From positions 1 to 48,515 of the IMG/VR virus record IMGVR_UViG_3300045284_000270: a stretch of 48,515 bases of DNA; one strand, written 5' to 3'. Below the pieces are notes generated by a model, which saw nothing but the letters and a program-made list of their open reading frames with translations, was not told the origin of the DNA and searched no databases. The stretch is from a virus. The position numbers and the translations under genes were made by a program. This document shows, piece by piece, positions 7,801-15,838 of the stretch. Position 1 is the first letter of the stretch. Each line of letters begins with the position of its first letter.

Positions 7801-10800
7801 ACCGGCGATGTGGTCTGCTTTGCGGTCGATCTCGACAACGGCGTCTTCTGGGCACGCAAGTCCACCGGCAACTGGGACAACGACGCCACGCACAATCCCG
7901 CCACCGGTGTCGGCGGCTTCGCGATGGACTACGTCTCGCAGGCGCGCGTGGCCCCAATGGGCTACTGCATCGCTTCCTCGTTTATCGGCGGCTCGAAGTG
8001 GCTGTTTAATTTTGGGCAGAACGCCTTCGTCGCCGCAGTGCCGGCTGGCTTCGAGGCCGGCTGGAGCGCTGGCGCCGAGACTGCGATCGGACATCCGACC
8101 TGGGGCCGGCTGCAGACGATCGCCACCAACTACGGCGCCAACGTCTCGACCTACATCGAGAAGGGCGAGCGCTTCTTCGGCAAGGTGGTGAACACCGGCG
8201 GCAACGAGGTCGTGCATGTTGGACTGAATAATTTCAAGCTCGATGGCGCCGGCAAGTTCTACGTCGAGTTCTTCGGTTACCAGTTCAGCGGCAACGCCCA
8301 ATTTGGCATCATGACCGGTGACGCCGCGGCCGGCACCGTCGCGTCGAGTTTCCAGAGTGCCTCGTTGGTTAAGACGGACGGCCCGATCTGGAGCAACGAT
8401 GTCAACACCGGACTGACGCTCGGGGCGATCGGCTCGCTGTCCGTCAGCATGGCGGTCGACCGGGTCAATCGCAAAGTCTGGTTCCGCTACAACGGTGGCA
8501 ACTGGAACGGCCAGGCGATCGGCCTGCAGGACCCCGCCAACAATATCGGCGGCGTCTCGATCAGCAACTACAACGCCAAGACGATGGGCCCCTTCATGGG
8601 CACCGGCAACTCGTTTGCCGGTCAACGTGTTGTCATCAACACCGGACATCGGCCGTTCAAGTTTTCAGTGCCATCTGGCTTCACCGCAGGCTGGCCGATC
8701 GCGCCGCTCGATGTCACGGGCCCGGTGTTCTCGTCGGCAACGGCGGTCGCCAACAAGGAGTACGAGCTCCTGGCGCACACGCTCGTCACCAACGAGACCG
8801 CCACCTTCACGCTGGTTGGCGGTGCCGACCAGGCGCGCTTCGAGCTCTCGGGCTCGACGCTGCGCTGGCTCAGCAACGGCACCAAGACGTTTGCCTCGCC
8901 GAACGATGCCGATTTGAACAACACCTACATCGTCACGGTGCGCGCGGCCGACCTCTTCGGCAACACCACCGATCAGACCATCACCGTCACGGTGAGCGCA
9001 CAGACCTGGGCCGATTTTGCCGGCGGGACGATCGCCAACACCACGCTCTCGGACGGCAACCTGGGCATCGCACCGAGCTCGGGCGTGTTCGTGGTCGCGG
9101 TCGCGTCGACTGCCTACAAGAAGAGCGGCAAGTATTATTTCGAGTGCGTGCGCACCGATGCCGGCGCCAACGGCGAACTGATGGGCGTCATCGCGCAGGG
9201 CTACGACTTCAACCGCGTGACCAATGCGGCCGGCGAGGTTGGTCACTGCATCGGCATCACCGCGGGTGGCGGCATGATCGGGCGCGGTTCGCCCTCATGG
9301 GCCGCGCTCACCGCGTTTGCCGAAGGCGAGCGCGTGTCGCTTGCGGTCGACCTCGACAACTGGCGTTTCTGGGCGCGCAAACAGGGCGGCAACTGGAACA
9401 ACAACGCATCGGCTAATCCTGCCACCAATGTCGGCGGGATGGACATCAGCTACCTGAACTCCACCGTGCTGGCGCCGTTCGGCATGTTCCACCAGAACAG
9501 CTTCACCTTCACGGCGAAGTGGAATTATAATTTTGGTCAGGCAGCTTTCACCTACGCGGTGCCGGCGGGCTTCATGCCTGGCTGGCCGACCGGCAACCAC
9601 ACTGCGACCGGACACCCGACCTACGCCCATCTGACCTATATCGACGCACCGACTACGGCCGGCTGGATCGAGCCTGGCGGGCAACTCTTCGCCAAGCCTG
9701 GCAGCGCTACTGTCACGGTTCGCCCCGACCTCTCGCAATTCCGCAACACCGGTCAATACTACGTCGAGTTTGAGTGGGCATCGGCGCCGACAAGCGGTGC
9801 GGATGGTCCTGGCTTCATGTGCCACGACGCGCTGCCTGGTGACGTGTCCTACATCCTGTCGAGCGCCGGCGCCGCAGTCGCCAAGAACGGCGCGATCTGG
9901 AGCAACGACGTCGATACCGGCTTGACGATTGGCGCGCGTGCCGCGGGCGACATCATCGGTGCGGCGATCGACTTCACCAACAAGAAGGTCTGGTTCCGTG
10001 TTGCGCCGAGCGGCAACTGGAACGGCCAGGCGATCGGCTCGCAGAACCCTGCGAGCAACATCGGTGGCGCCAGCATCAGTCTCTATGCGGCCAAGGCAAT
10101 GGGCCCGATCATCTCGAGCTACAGCTATCCTGGCCCGATCAACCTGTTGAACCTGGGCGAACGCACCTTCTCCGGTGCGGTGCCGGCCGGCTTCACCAGC
10201 GGGTGGCCGAAGGTCGCTGACCCAGGCCCGCCGACCATGACTTCAGCCACGAGCGTCTCCAACGGCGAAGGCGTGCTGCTCGCCCACACGCTCACCGCAA
10301 ATCAGTTTGCCACCTTCGCGATCGTCGGCGGCACCGACCAGGCTAAATTTGAAATCAGCGGTCAGACCCTGCGCTGGCTCGCCAATGGCGCAAAAGACTT
10401 TGAGGCGCCTGACGACAGTGATGCAAACAACACCTACCAGGTGATTGTCCGTGCGACGAACCTGTTCGGCGGTGTCTCGTCCGACCAGACGATCACCGTC
10501 ACGGTCACCGACGTCACCTTCGAGGTGGTCTGGCGCGGCTCGGCCATCGATGCGACTGCGAAGACCACCTACACCTACACCGGGGTGCCGATCGGCCCAG
10601 CAGATGCAAATCGCCGCGTCATCGTCGGCACGACCGCCTATGGCGGCAACTGGGTCCCGGTCGCGTCGATGACCGTCAACGGCATCGCCGCCGAGCGTGC
10701 AAGCTCGTTCCAGTACGTCTCAACCAGCGAGGTTTGGTTTGTCCAGGAGCCGAGCGCCGCCACCACTGCGACCATCGTTGTCACCTTTGTCAGCGGACAC

Positions 10801-11907
10801 ACGGCAAGCAGCATCGGCGTCTGGACGGTCAACAGCGACCTCGCGGTGGTCGGGCGCGGCGGCGTGGTCACCTCGACCACGGCAAACGCGAGCAACGGGC
10901 CGATCAACTCAGCGTTCCCAGGCTTCCTGGTCGCGTGCGGTCAGGGTCAGGGTGGCACCTTCACGGTGCGCAATATGGTCACTGATGCGACCCTGACTTC
11001 GGGCGCCGCGAACATCAAATATGCGCACACCTCAACGGGCGCCGGTCCCACAACGGTCGGTATGGATGGCGCCGGCGGCACGAGCTCGCACTGGATGGCG
11101 GTCGCCTTCACGCCGCGCGGCGCCGCGGGACCGCTCGATGCGACACCGCCGTCTGGCGCCTGGTCGATGAGCCGCAGCCTGCTCTCCAGATATGCCGGCC
11201 CGTCCTACGAGCTCACCAGCGGCGCAATCAGTGAGATTATCCAGCAGCAGGTCGCGATCTCGGTCACCTGTCGAAATGCCGAGCCAGGGCGCTGCGGTAA
11301 TCTCTCCGACTACAATGTTGTTGCTCAGCGGCCCGCGCTGACCACCTACGGCGTGAACTCGCGCGCAGCAGCCGACTTCGACGGCACCGACGACTACCTC
11401 ACCGGCTGGACCGACAGCGTCATCATGACGACCACCACGCTCTATGCGGTCGTTGTTGCCTCGTTCGACACCGCCAACTTTGCGCTCAACGCCTCCAACC
11501 CGAACGCCGGCAATGCGCTGTTCTCAAACGCTGCCGCGTACTACGGCGTGTTTGGTAACGACAGCGCTGGTGCGAAGCGGGTGTATGGCACCGTACATGA
11601 TGGTGCCGCGCGCTCTCCTGCGTTCTCGACGCTGCCGCTCAACACGGTCCAGGTCTATGCGCTCCGACACGAGGGTGGCCTGCTCTACATCAGCATCAAC
11701 GGAGGTGCCGAGGTTTCGGTCGCGTGTGGCGCCAGGCCAAACGTGACTAACCTTTTCCGTGTCGGTTGGTCGATCGCCGCTAACGGAAAATTCGACGGCA
11801 AGCTGCTTGAGTATGCGGTGTGGGGCACGACCGGCAATCCGATCCCGAACAGCACGCAGCGGGCAGCGATCATCGCCGAGCTCAAGACCTATCACGGAAT
11901 ACCGTAA
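4900..11907 (+). CDS. Giant modular tail fibre (cadherin-like, SPRY-like, lectin domains)
   Basis: 2335 aa, about 14% of the window. The start MANLRRPTREFSFSNHQ is typical of fibre proteins that attach to podovirus tails; the in-frame extension to 4750 is non-coding filler. Order by approximate residue: 1-170 helical attachment and shaft; 300-470 beta-rich repeats; 480-575, 574-665 and 666-755 three cadherin-like repeats (VPENA..TTVGTLS type); 758-855 a further cadherin-like unit; 860-1057 and 1060-1266 two SPRY-like domains; 1271-1365 cadherin-like; 1368-1564 and 1568-1769 two more SPRY-like domains; 1773-1874 cadherin-like; 1874-2077 beta domain; 2085-2335 concanavalin/LamG-like domain (DFDGTDDYL...LYISINGG...LLEYAVWG). 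It should sit outside the particle and bind host surface glycans or proteins. The cadherin-SPRY-SPRY block is duplicated. Domain names are by pattern. Confidence 0.85.
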   Translation: MANLRRPTREFSFSNHQRLQPNAAPPGNELDGMLHDLREAIVSTQEALAELRRDDGQLRNNLVGPDQLRSDLRGTLIGDIAKVTDALTNQVRDAIASQTITIHDVNLLAKDAEAAAISAQQWLAQVKQIESHLVEVTTRTEVTSQAIATTVTDTENWYNYSKAQADNAIKAKEEALAWAEFLAGPVVSGPDAPAYISQSAWPHGLFYQPIDGAGGLGGLWSAKWWAVRAQQIVGWMTSLYLGAWDHPPMPGEVNPDTGQVVPNPIPPGSMYFNTTNNKLYVWTGEIWVTPFSLTGGVTSRFAYKATAGQTVFSGVDLFGNEPETEDDTEHDVHVNGVKLSRDYGTGVGDYTVNNTTATLTLLFPVTADSIVQWDILVSADDLRPGAAVIFKIDPIPVDGITMTFTLTYMSGTMSPYITKPVELLVFVDGVAQEPYVDFTAINDTITFFSPPGATSRVWMEYFRSGDLTALVADVPPAPVIVLSENRVPENAAVNTTVGTLSMINPHTGSPVYTLTDDAGGKFKVVGNAIQVAGALDFETAVSHSITIQATGVTPAAAPRTLSIVVLDVPEGIIGDIVLVGSSVAEDAIIGMTIGTLSVLNVTGTPTFSLLNDAGGKFFVSGASLRVAAPLPGPGTYLIVVAVTGVLPETAAEAFVITVTPAAGAGVINLTGSSIPESATPGTTVGTLNVTGTSGTPVYTLVENPGGKFAINSGNLLQVAGTLDFETQPTIVITVAVGGVSPPAPAKEFTIHITYVDTLAPTITSASTVSNAENTVLAHALTADEAISTWAIVGGVDQTRFEISGSTLRWLSNGTKDFELPNDSDANNQYIVQVRAADPAGNVSSTQTITVTVTDVFEVSWADFAGGSNTNMTISDANLGLRIASAVNAMAVASAHWKHTGKRYFEVSVPDSGANGDHIGLAIEGATIAQIGASADPVYGFFGIGTGSGAFFVAGYSSLGANNLGQLATGDVVCFAVDLDNGVFWARKSTGNWDNDATHNPATGVGGFAMDYVSQARVAPMGYCIASSFIGGSKWLFNFGQNAFVAAVPAGFEAGWSAGAETAIGHPTWGRLQTIATNYGANVSTYIEKGERFFGKVVNTGGNEVVHVGLNNFKLDGAGKFYVEFFGYQFSGNAQFGIMTGDAAAGTVASSFQSASLVKTDGPIWSNDVNTGLTLGAIGSLSVSMAVDRVNRKVWFRYNGGNWNGQAIGLQDPANNIGGVSISNYNAKTMGPFMGTGNSFAGQRVVINTGHRPFKFSVPSGFTAGWPIAPLDVTGPVFSSATAVANKEYELLAHTLVTNETATFTLVGGADQARFELSGSTLRWLSNGTKTFASPNDADLNNTYIVTVRAADLFGNTTDQTITVTVSAQTWADFAGGTIANTTLSDGNLGIAPSSGVFVVAVASTAYKKSGKYYFECVRTDAGANGELMGVIAQGYDFNRVTNAAGEVGHCIGITAGGGMIGRGSPSWAALTAFAEGERVSLAVDLDNWRFWARKQGGNWNNNASANPATNVGGMDISYLNSTVLAPFGMFHQNSFTFTAKWNYNFGQAAFTYAVPAGFMPGWPTGNHTATGHPTYAHLTYIDAPTTAGWIEPGGQLFAKPGSATVTVRPDLSQFRNTGQYYVEFEWASAPTSGADGPGFMCHDALPGDVSYILSSAGAAVAKNGAIWSNDVDTGLTIGARAAGDIIGAAIDFTNKKVWFRVAPSGNWNGQAIGSQNPASNIGGASISLYAAKAMGPIISSYSYPGPINLLNLGERTFSGAVPAGFTSGWPKVADPGPPTMTSATSVSNGEGVLLAHTLTANQFATFAIVGGTDQAKFEISGQTLRWLANGAKDFEAPDDSDANNTYQVIVRATNLFGGVSSDQTITVTVTDVTFEVVWRGSAIDATAKTTYTYTGVPIGPADANRRVIVGTTAYGGNWVPVASMTVNGIAAERASSFQYVSTSEVWFVQEPSAATTATIVVTFVSGHTASSIGVWTVNSDLAVVGRGGVVTSTTANASNGPINSAFPGFLVACGQGQGGTFTVRNMVTDATLTSGAANIKYAHTSTGAGPTTVGMDGAGGTSSHWMAVAFTPRGAAGPLDATPPSGAWSMSRSLLSRYAGPSYELTSGAISEIIQQQVAISVTCRNAEPGRCGNLSDYNVVAQRPALTTYGVNSRAAADFDGTDDYLTGWTDSVIMTTTTLYAVVVASFDTANFALNASNPNAGNALFSNAAAYYGVFGNDSAGAKRVYGTVHDGAARSPAFSTLPLNTVQVYALRHEGGLLYISINGGAEVSVACGARPNVTNLFRVGWSIAANGKFDGKLLEYAVWGTTGNPIPNSTQRAAIIAELKTYHGIP

Positions 11908-12122
11908 TGACCACACAAGCCGCGCGCGTCTCGCTCTGGGTGCCGACCACCACGCCGACTGTCGGTGCTGTGATCAAAACGGACAGCGCGCCGGCCGGCG
12001 CCCAGGCGCCGATCGCAACCAGCTTCCTCGACCTCGTTGCAACACGCGAAGGAGAAACAGATGGCGGTCCACCAAGTAGCAGCGGGCGAGCAGATGCTCG
12101 TAGTCGGCCCAGCAAGGGTTGA
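11907..12122 (+). CDS. Small hypothetical protein after the fibre gene
   Basis: 71 aa, starting in a TAATG overlap with the fibre stop. Thr/Ala/Pro-rich with no motif. Its last 20 codons overlap the next gene, which has a strong ribosome-binding site, so the C-terminal part has poor coding support. Could be a small particle protein or a spurious frame. Confidence 0.4.
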   Translation: MTTQAARVSLWVPTTTPTVGAVIKTDSAPAGAQAPIATSFLDLVATREGETDGGPPSSSGRADARSRPSKG

Positions 12123-12483
12123 TATCAAGGGTGCGACCTACGAGGAGCATTTCAAGGTCAAGCCGTTCAGCCTGCCGAAGGCGCCGACGCTCACCTCGCT
12201 GACGCCTAACACCGCGGTGATCGGTGATCCGATGGTCACGATGGAGGTGCGTGGCACCGACTTCATCGAGGAGAGCGTCATCGTGTTCAACGGCGGCGAG
12301 GAAGCGACGACGTTCGTCGACAAAACCAAGCTCACCACCGGCGTCAATCCAGAGACTGCGAGCGTGCCTGGCAGCTACCCGGTCCTGGTGCGCACGTTCA
12401 GCCACGAGACTGAGCCGCAATTTTTCAGCTTCACCGAGGCGGGAGCCCAAGGGACACGACGCACGGGCCCCATGAAGAGGTGA
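12061..12483 (+). CDS. Ig-like (IPT/TIG-type) virion-associated protein
   Basis: 140 aa. Residues 42-127 (PTLTSLTPNTAVIGDPMVTMEVRG to EPQFFSFTEA) have the IPT/TIG pattern: PxxxSLxPxxAxxGxxxxxxxxxGxxF at the start, SVPGSYPVLVRT in the later strands, and a final F-x-F-x-x. Such domains decorate phage heads and fibres and bind surfaces weakly. AAGGAG seven nt before the ATG at 12061 sets the start. A related domain is found two genes downstream. Confidence 0.65.
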   Translation: MAVHQVAAGEQMLVVGPARVDIKGATYEEHFKVKPFSLPKAPTLTSLTPNTAVIGDPMVTMEVRGTDFIEESVIVFNGGEEATTFVDKTKLTTGVNPETASVPGSYPVLVRTFSHETEPQFFSFTEAGAQGTRRTGPMKR

Positions 12484-12487
12484 AGCT

Positions 12488-12925
12488 ATGCCGAAGAAGG
12501 CAAAGAAGAAGCTTCTGCAGAAGATGCAGAACAAGAGGGACGTGGCACGACAACACAAGCAGAGGAGGAAGACGAAGATGAGCAAGCATGACGACGAAGA
12601 GAACGCCAAGCGAGCCAAGCACGATGAGGAGCAGCGCGCCAAGAAAGCGGCCGATCAGCGCGCCAAGCAGCACGCCGCCGATGAGGACCCCGTTGGCGTG
12701 CAAGTCCATCAGCGGACTGACAAGCCGGCGGAAGAATTGATGTCGACGCCGGAGGTGTCGCCGGCGCCGAACCCGCCGAGCCCGCCCGGTGGCGAGATGA
12801 TCGGCGAGCCGACCGTGCTCGTGCCGCACAGCGAGCCCGCCGAGCAATCGCTGAAGGAACAGCGCCCGACCAACCCTGGACCAGGCGAGCGTCAACGCCT
12901 GACCGATGAGGACCGCCAACGCTGA
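12488..12925 (+). CDS. Highly charged low-complexity protein
   Basis: 145 aa. Residues 1-70 are almost entirely Lys/Arg/Asp/Glu/Ala/Gln (MPKKAKKKLLQ, then DEENAKRAKHDEEQ), probably a long charged helix. The remainder is Pro/Glu/Ser-rich and disordered. AGAGGTGA precedes the ATG. Its stop overlaps the next start (TGATG). Placed between two Ig-like proteins; a linker or scaffold role in the adsorption apparatus is possible but unproven. Confidence 0.55.
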   Translation: MPKKAKKKLLQKMQNKRDVARQHKQRRKTKMSKHDDEENAKRAKHDEEQRAKKAADQRAKQHAADEDPVGVQVHQRTDKPAEELMSTPEVSPAPNPPSPPGGEMIGEPTVLVPHSEPAEQSLKEQRPTNPGPGERQRLTDEDRQR

Positions 12926-13461
12926 TGCAACGCGGCAACCGACCTTGGTTACCAGGCAGCATGCCGATGCCCGAGCCGTTCGCCGATTGGACGGGCTCGG
13001 GTACGGTGTCGGCTGGCGCGCGTGCGATGCCCGAGCAGCAGGCCACGAGCGGGAGGGAGCCGGTGCCGCCTGGGCTCTATACCAAGGGCAAGCCGCAGAA
13101 CATCGTCAACGCGCTCTACTCGTGTCTTGAAGGCGAGAACAAGCAGGACGAGGAGCGCGCGCGTTGGTTCGCAACCAATGAGCCGCCGCCCGCGCCGCCG
13201 GTGGTGCCGACACCGGTGATCACGGTCCTGGTGCCGCCTGACGCGGTTGCGAGCGGCACCGCGCCGATCTCGCTGCAGGTGAGCGGCTCAAACTTCCAGG
13301 AAGTGAGCAAGGTTTGGTTCAACGGCGTGGTGATGCCGACCATGTACTACACCGGCGCCAAGCTGGTCGCCGAGGTGCAGAAGCTCGCCATCGGCTACTA
13401 CCCGGTCATCGTGAAGACCGGCGACCAGGTGAGCAACACAGTCCAATTCAGGTTTAGGTGA
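12925..13461 (+). CDS. Protein with C-terminal IPT/TIG-like domain
   Basis: 178 aa. The N-terminal 90 residues are Pro/Gly-rich. Residues 95-178 (VPTPVITVLVPPDAVASGTAPISLQVSG, SKVWFNGVVM, IGYYPVIVKT, NTVQFRF) form an IPT/TIG-like Ig domain similar in layout to the protein at 12061. ATG overlaps the preceding stop. Probably a minor surface protein of the particle. Confidence 0.6.
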   Translation: MQRGNRPWLPGSMPMPEPFADWTGSGTVSAGARAMPEQQATSGREPVPPGLYTKGKPQNIVNALYSCLEGENKQDEERARWFATNEPPPAPPVVPTPVITVLVPPDAVASGTAPISLQVSGSNFQEVSKVWFNGVVMPTMYYTGAKLVAEVQKLAIGYYPVIVKTGDQVSNTVQFRFR

Positions 13462-13462
13462 C

Positions 13463-15304
13463 ATGGCCTCGACCGTCAGGCACGTCGGCTTCCACAACGC
13501 AGCGATATCGTTTCCGCTGCTTGAGCGGCGCTCGATCGCGGTCAACACCGCCAACCTGCAGATCGCTGTCGGCAACGAGCAGACCGGCGCGTCGACCGGC
13601 GTGGCGCTGCCGCTGCTCGCGATCCGCTACTACACGACCAGTGCGCAGTACGTCACCGGCGACTTCGTGATCTACAGCGGACAAATCTACAAAGCGATCA
13701 CCACCATCACACCTGGCGCGTTTAATCCTGCGCAGTGGGTCGGCATGACCGATGGCGGGCAATTCTTGCTGCGTGATGGCACGCGCGAGATGTTTGGCAA
13801 CCTGGAGATCGAGAAGCCAGGCGCGAGCCTGGTGCTCAACGCGATCGGCGCCTCGCAGGCCGATGTGTGGTTCAGGCGCGATGGTTTGACCCGCTGGCTC
13901 ATCCGCTCGAAGGAAACGCCCGAAGTCGACTTCATCATCGCGCGGTTTGATGATGGCGGCTTCGTCATCGACGTGCCGCTGACTATCAGTCGATCGACCG
14001 GCCGCCTCAGCGTGTTGACCAACCCCACGCTGCCGCTCGAACTCGCGCCGAAGCAGTACGTCGACAACCTGGTCGCCACTCTGGTGACCGACACCAGCGG
14101 CTTCGTGCATAAGGCCGGCGACACGATGACCGGCGGCCTGATCGTGCCGGTGCTCACCATCAGGAACGGATCGTTTGCGGACCTGAATTATCAAGCCGGC
14201 GGGCCTACCCGCTGGCTCGCGCGCGGTGCGGACGCAGGCGGCTCCAACTACGAGCTCCATCACTACGACAACGCCGGCAATTATCTCGGCGCGGCCCTGG
14301 TGCTCGACAACTCGAACGGCAATGCGTTCTTCCAGCGTGATGTTGTTGCGGCCGGCGTGCTCAAGGCTACGCCTGGCATGCAATTCGGCAGCGCCGCGCC
14401 GACCGGTGTTTATGGCGACGGCACCAACGTCGCGATCCGCACCTATGGCAATAACAGCATCTATTTCCAGGGGGCGAACGGCACCAACAGCTACGGCTAC
14501 ATCAACTACGATGGGCTGCACATCGACGGGAATATCGACGCGCGCTATCTGACCGCGACCTGGGGCGACGGACTGCGCAACAGCGTGCCGGCCGGCAACT
14601 ATGCGCGCACGCAGTACACCGTCGCGGGTGCGCGGCAGTGGACCACCGGCGTGTTCCCCGATGGGCGCTACGTGATCCAGGACGAGAGCGCCGGTCTCTG
14701 GCGCTTCATCATCAATCTCGATGGCAGTTGCGAGTTTAACGGCCCGCTGCGGGTCAATGGATCGGTCACGGCAACCAGCTTTAGCGGACCTGGTATTGGC
14801 GGCGGCCCCTTAACCGGCAACGTCGAGGGTGCGCAATACATCGATTTCGCGTTTCCCGGTGACACCTGGGACTATAGCGCCCGCATCATCGTCACCACCC
14901 CGTCCCCAGGCAGCGCGGGGCACAGCAAGGCGACGTTCTACACCGACGAGCTCACGATCACCGGCAACCTGAAGGTCAATGGCTCGATCGATGCGGTGAG
15001 TGGCACCGGCATCGCCGGTTACACGGGCTACAAGTGCCGTCCTGGTGTGACCGGTGGCAACCCGGCATTTTTCCCCGGCGGCTTCACTCCCGGTGCGTTC
15101 AACGTGGTCTGGCCCTACTTTGGACCGGTGCCGGGTGGCACGGCTCAACTCTGGATCGATGATTTCCAAGCTGGGGTCATCGCACCAATGTCGGTGACCG
15201 TCGCGGAGGTGCGCAAGGAGGTTGATCCGCTCATCGACGCGCTCACGCAGAGGCTGGAAGCGGCACTGGAGCGCATCGCAGCGCTCGAAGCGAGGCTCGC
15301 ATGA
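13463..15304 (+). CDS. Second tail fibre or spike with CBM5/12-like module
   Basis: 613 aa. Residues 58-95 (SAQYVTGDFVIYSGQIYKAI...FNPAQWVGM) match the carbohydrate-binding module family 5/12 pattern (Y-x-x-G-D-x-V...G-x-x-Y-x-A...P-x-x-x-x-x-W). Fibre-type beta repeats follow (KQYVDNLV, AGDTMTGGL, WLARGADAGGSNYELHHYDN). The last 30 residues are a coiled coil (DALTQRLEAALERIAALEARLA region), suggesting trimerisation. No S74 chaperone domain is visible. It likely binds host polysaccharide. Its stop overlaps the start of the lipoprotein gene (ATGA). Confidence 0.75.
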   Translation: MASTVRHVGFHNAAISFPLLERRSIAVNTANLQIAVGNEQTGASTGVALPLLAIRYYTTSAQYVTGDFVIYSGQIYKAITTITPGAFNPAQWVGMTDGGQFLLRDGTREMFGNLEIEKPGASLVLNAIGASQADVWFRRDGLTRWLIRSKETPEVDFIIARFDDGGFVIDVPLTISRSTGRLSVLTNPTLPLELAPKQYVDNLVATLVTDTSGFVHKAGDTMTGGLIVPVLTIRNGSFADLNYQAGGPTRWLARGADAGGSNYELHHYDNAGNYLGAALVLDNSNGNAFFQRDVVAAGVLKATPGMQFGSAAPTGVYGDGTNVAIRTYGNNSIYFQGANGTNSYGYINYDGLHIDGNIDARYLTATWGDGLRNSVPAGNYARTQYTVAGARQWTTGVFPDGRYVIQDESAGLWRFIINLDGSCEFNGPLRVNGSVTATSFSGPGIGGGPLTGNVEGAQYIDFAFPGDTWDYSARIIVTTPSPGSAGHSKATFYTDELTITGNLKVNGSIDAVSGTGIAGYTGYKCRPGVTGGNPAFFPGGFTPGAFNVVWPYFGPVPGGTAQLWIDDFQAGVIAPMSVTVAEVRKEVDPLIDALTQRLEAALERIAALEARLA

Positions 15305-15549
15305 TCCGCGCAATCCTGCTGTCACTGCTGCTGTCGGGCTGCGCCTGGTTCGGCACCGGCTACGGCTACGGCCCCAGGGCCGTCGATCCCTATGCCGCCA
15401 CGGTGTACGGCGTGCCCGATGCCCAGATCGTGGTGCGTCAGCCCGAGCTATACACGCGCAACGAGATCGATGCGCTCAACGCGGAGATCACTTGCCGCGC
15501 GCTGGCGCGCAACACGCTGCAAGCTGCACGATGCGGAGTGAGGAGATAG
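15301..15549 (+). CDS. Small lipoprotein (possible outer spanin)
   Basis: 82 aa. MIRAILLSLLLSGC is a textbook lipoprotein signal with lipobox LSGC, so the mature 69-residue protein would be lipidated at Cys14. The remainder contains a Tyr/Gly stretch and a short helix (RNEIDALNAEITCRALARN). The position before a two-TM holin-like gene suggests a lysis cassette in which this acts as an Rz1-like outer spanin, but no inner-spanin partner is visible, so a superinfection-exclusion lipoprotein is an alternative. Confidence 0.55.
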   Translation: MIRAILLSLLLSGCAWFGTGYGYGPRAVDPYAATVYGVPDAQIVVRQPELYTRNEIDALNAEITCRALARNTLQAARCGVRR

Positions 15550-15552
15550 ACA

Positions 15553-15768
15553 ATGATTGGGCTCGCGATACAAATCCTCTGGCTGCTACTGGGCGTCATC
15601 GTCCTCTTAGGTGTGCTCTGGCTTGTCTTCTATGCGCTTGCCAACTTCGGCGTGGTGGTCCCGGAGAACATCAAGAAGGGCATATACCTGGTCGTGTTGA
15701 TCCTCATCATCATTGCCGGCCTGACGTTGTTGGCAGGGGGCAATTTGCGCGTGCCTACCTTTCACTGA
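15553..15768 (+). CDS. Two-transmembrane protein, holin candidate
   Basis: 71 aa with two transmembrane helices: about residues 5-31 (ILWLLLGVIVLLGVLWLVFYA) and 42-62 (GIYLVVLILIIIAGLTLLAGG), separated by a short loop with VPENIKK. Size and topology fit small phage holins and also a family of small membrane proteins of unknown role. It follows the lipoprotein gene by 3 nt. Lysis function is inferred from topology and neighbourhood. Confidence 0.5.
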   Translation: MIGLAIQILWLLLGVIVLLGVLWLVFYALANFGVVVPENIKKGIYLVVLILIIIAGLTLLAGGNLRVPTFH

Positions 15769-15838
15769 GGAGAGCCAGGTCGATCCGTTGCCGCCTTATC
15801 CGCCGGCACCGCCACCGATCTGCAAAGGATGTTGAACG

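Noticed and set aside
5500-11200. Long open frames on both strands under the giant fibre gene, including a 391-codon minus-strand one (7474-8649)
   Set aside because: Arg/Ala/Val-rich shadows of a GC-rich repetitive gene; no starts or motifs.
13454-14521. 355-codon minus-strand frame opposite the second fibre gene
   Set aside because: Arg-rich antisense shadow; no ribosome-binding site, and the fibre frame on the plus strand has clear domains.
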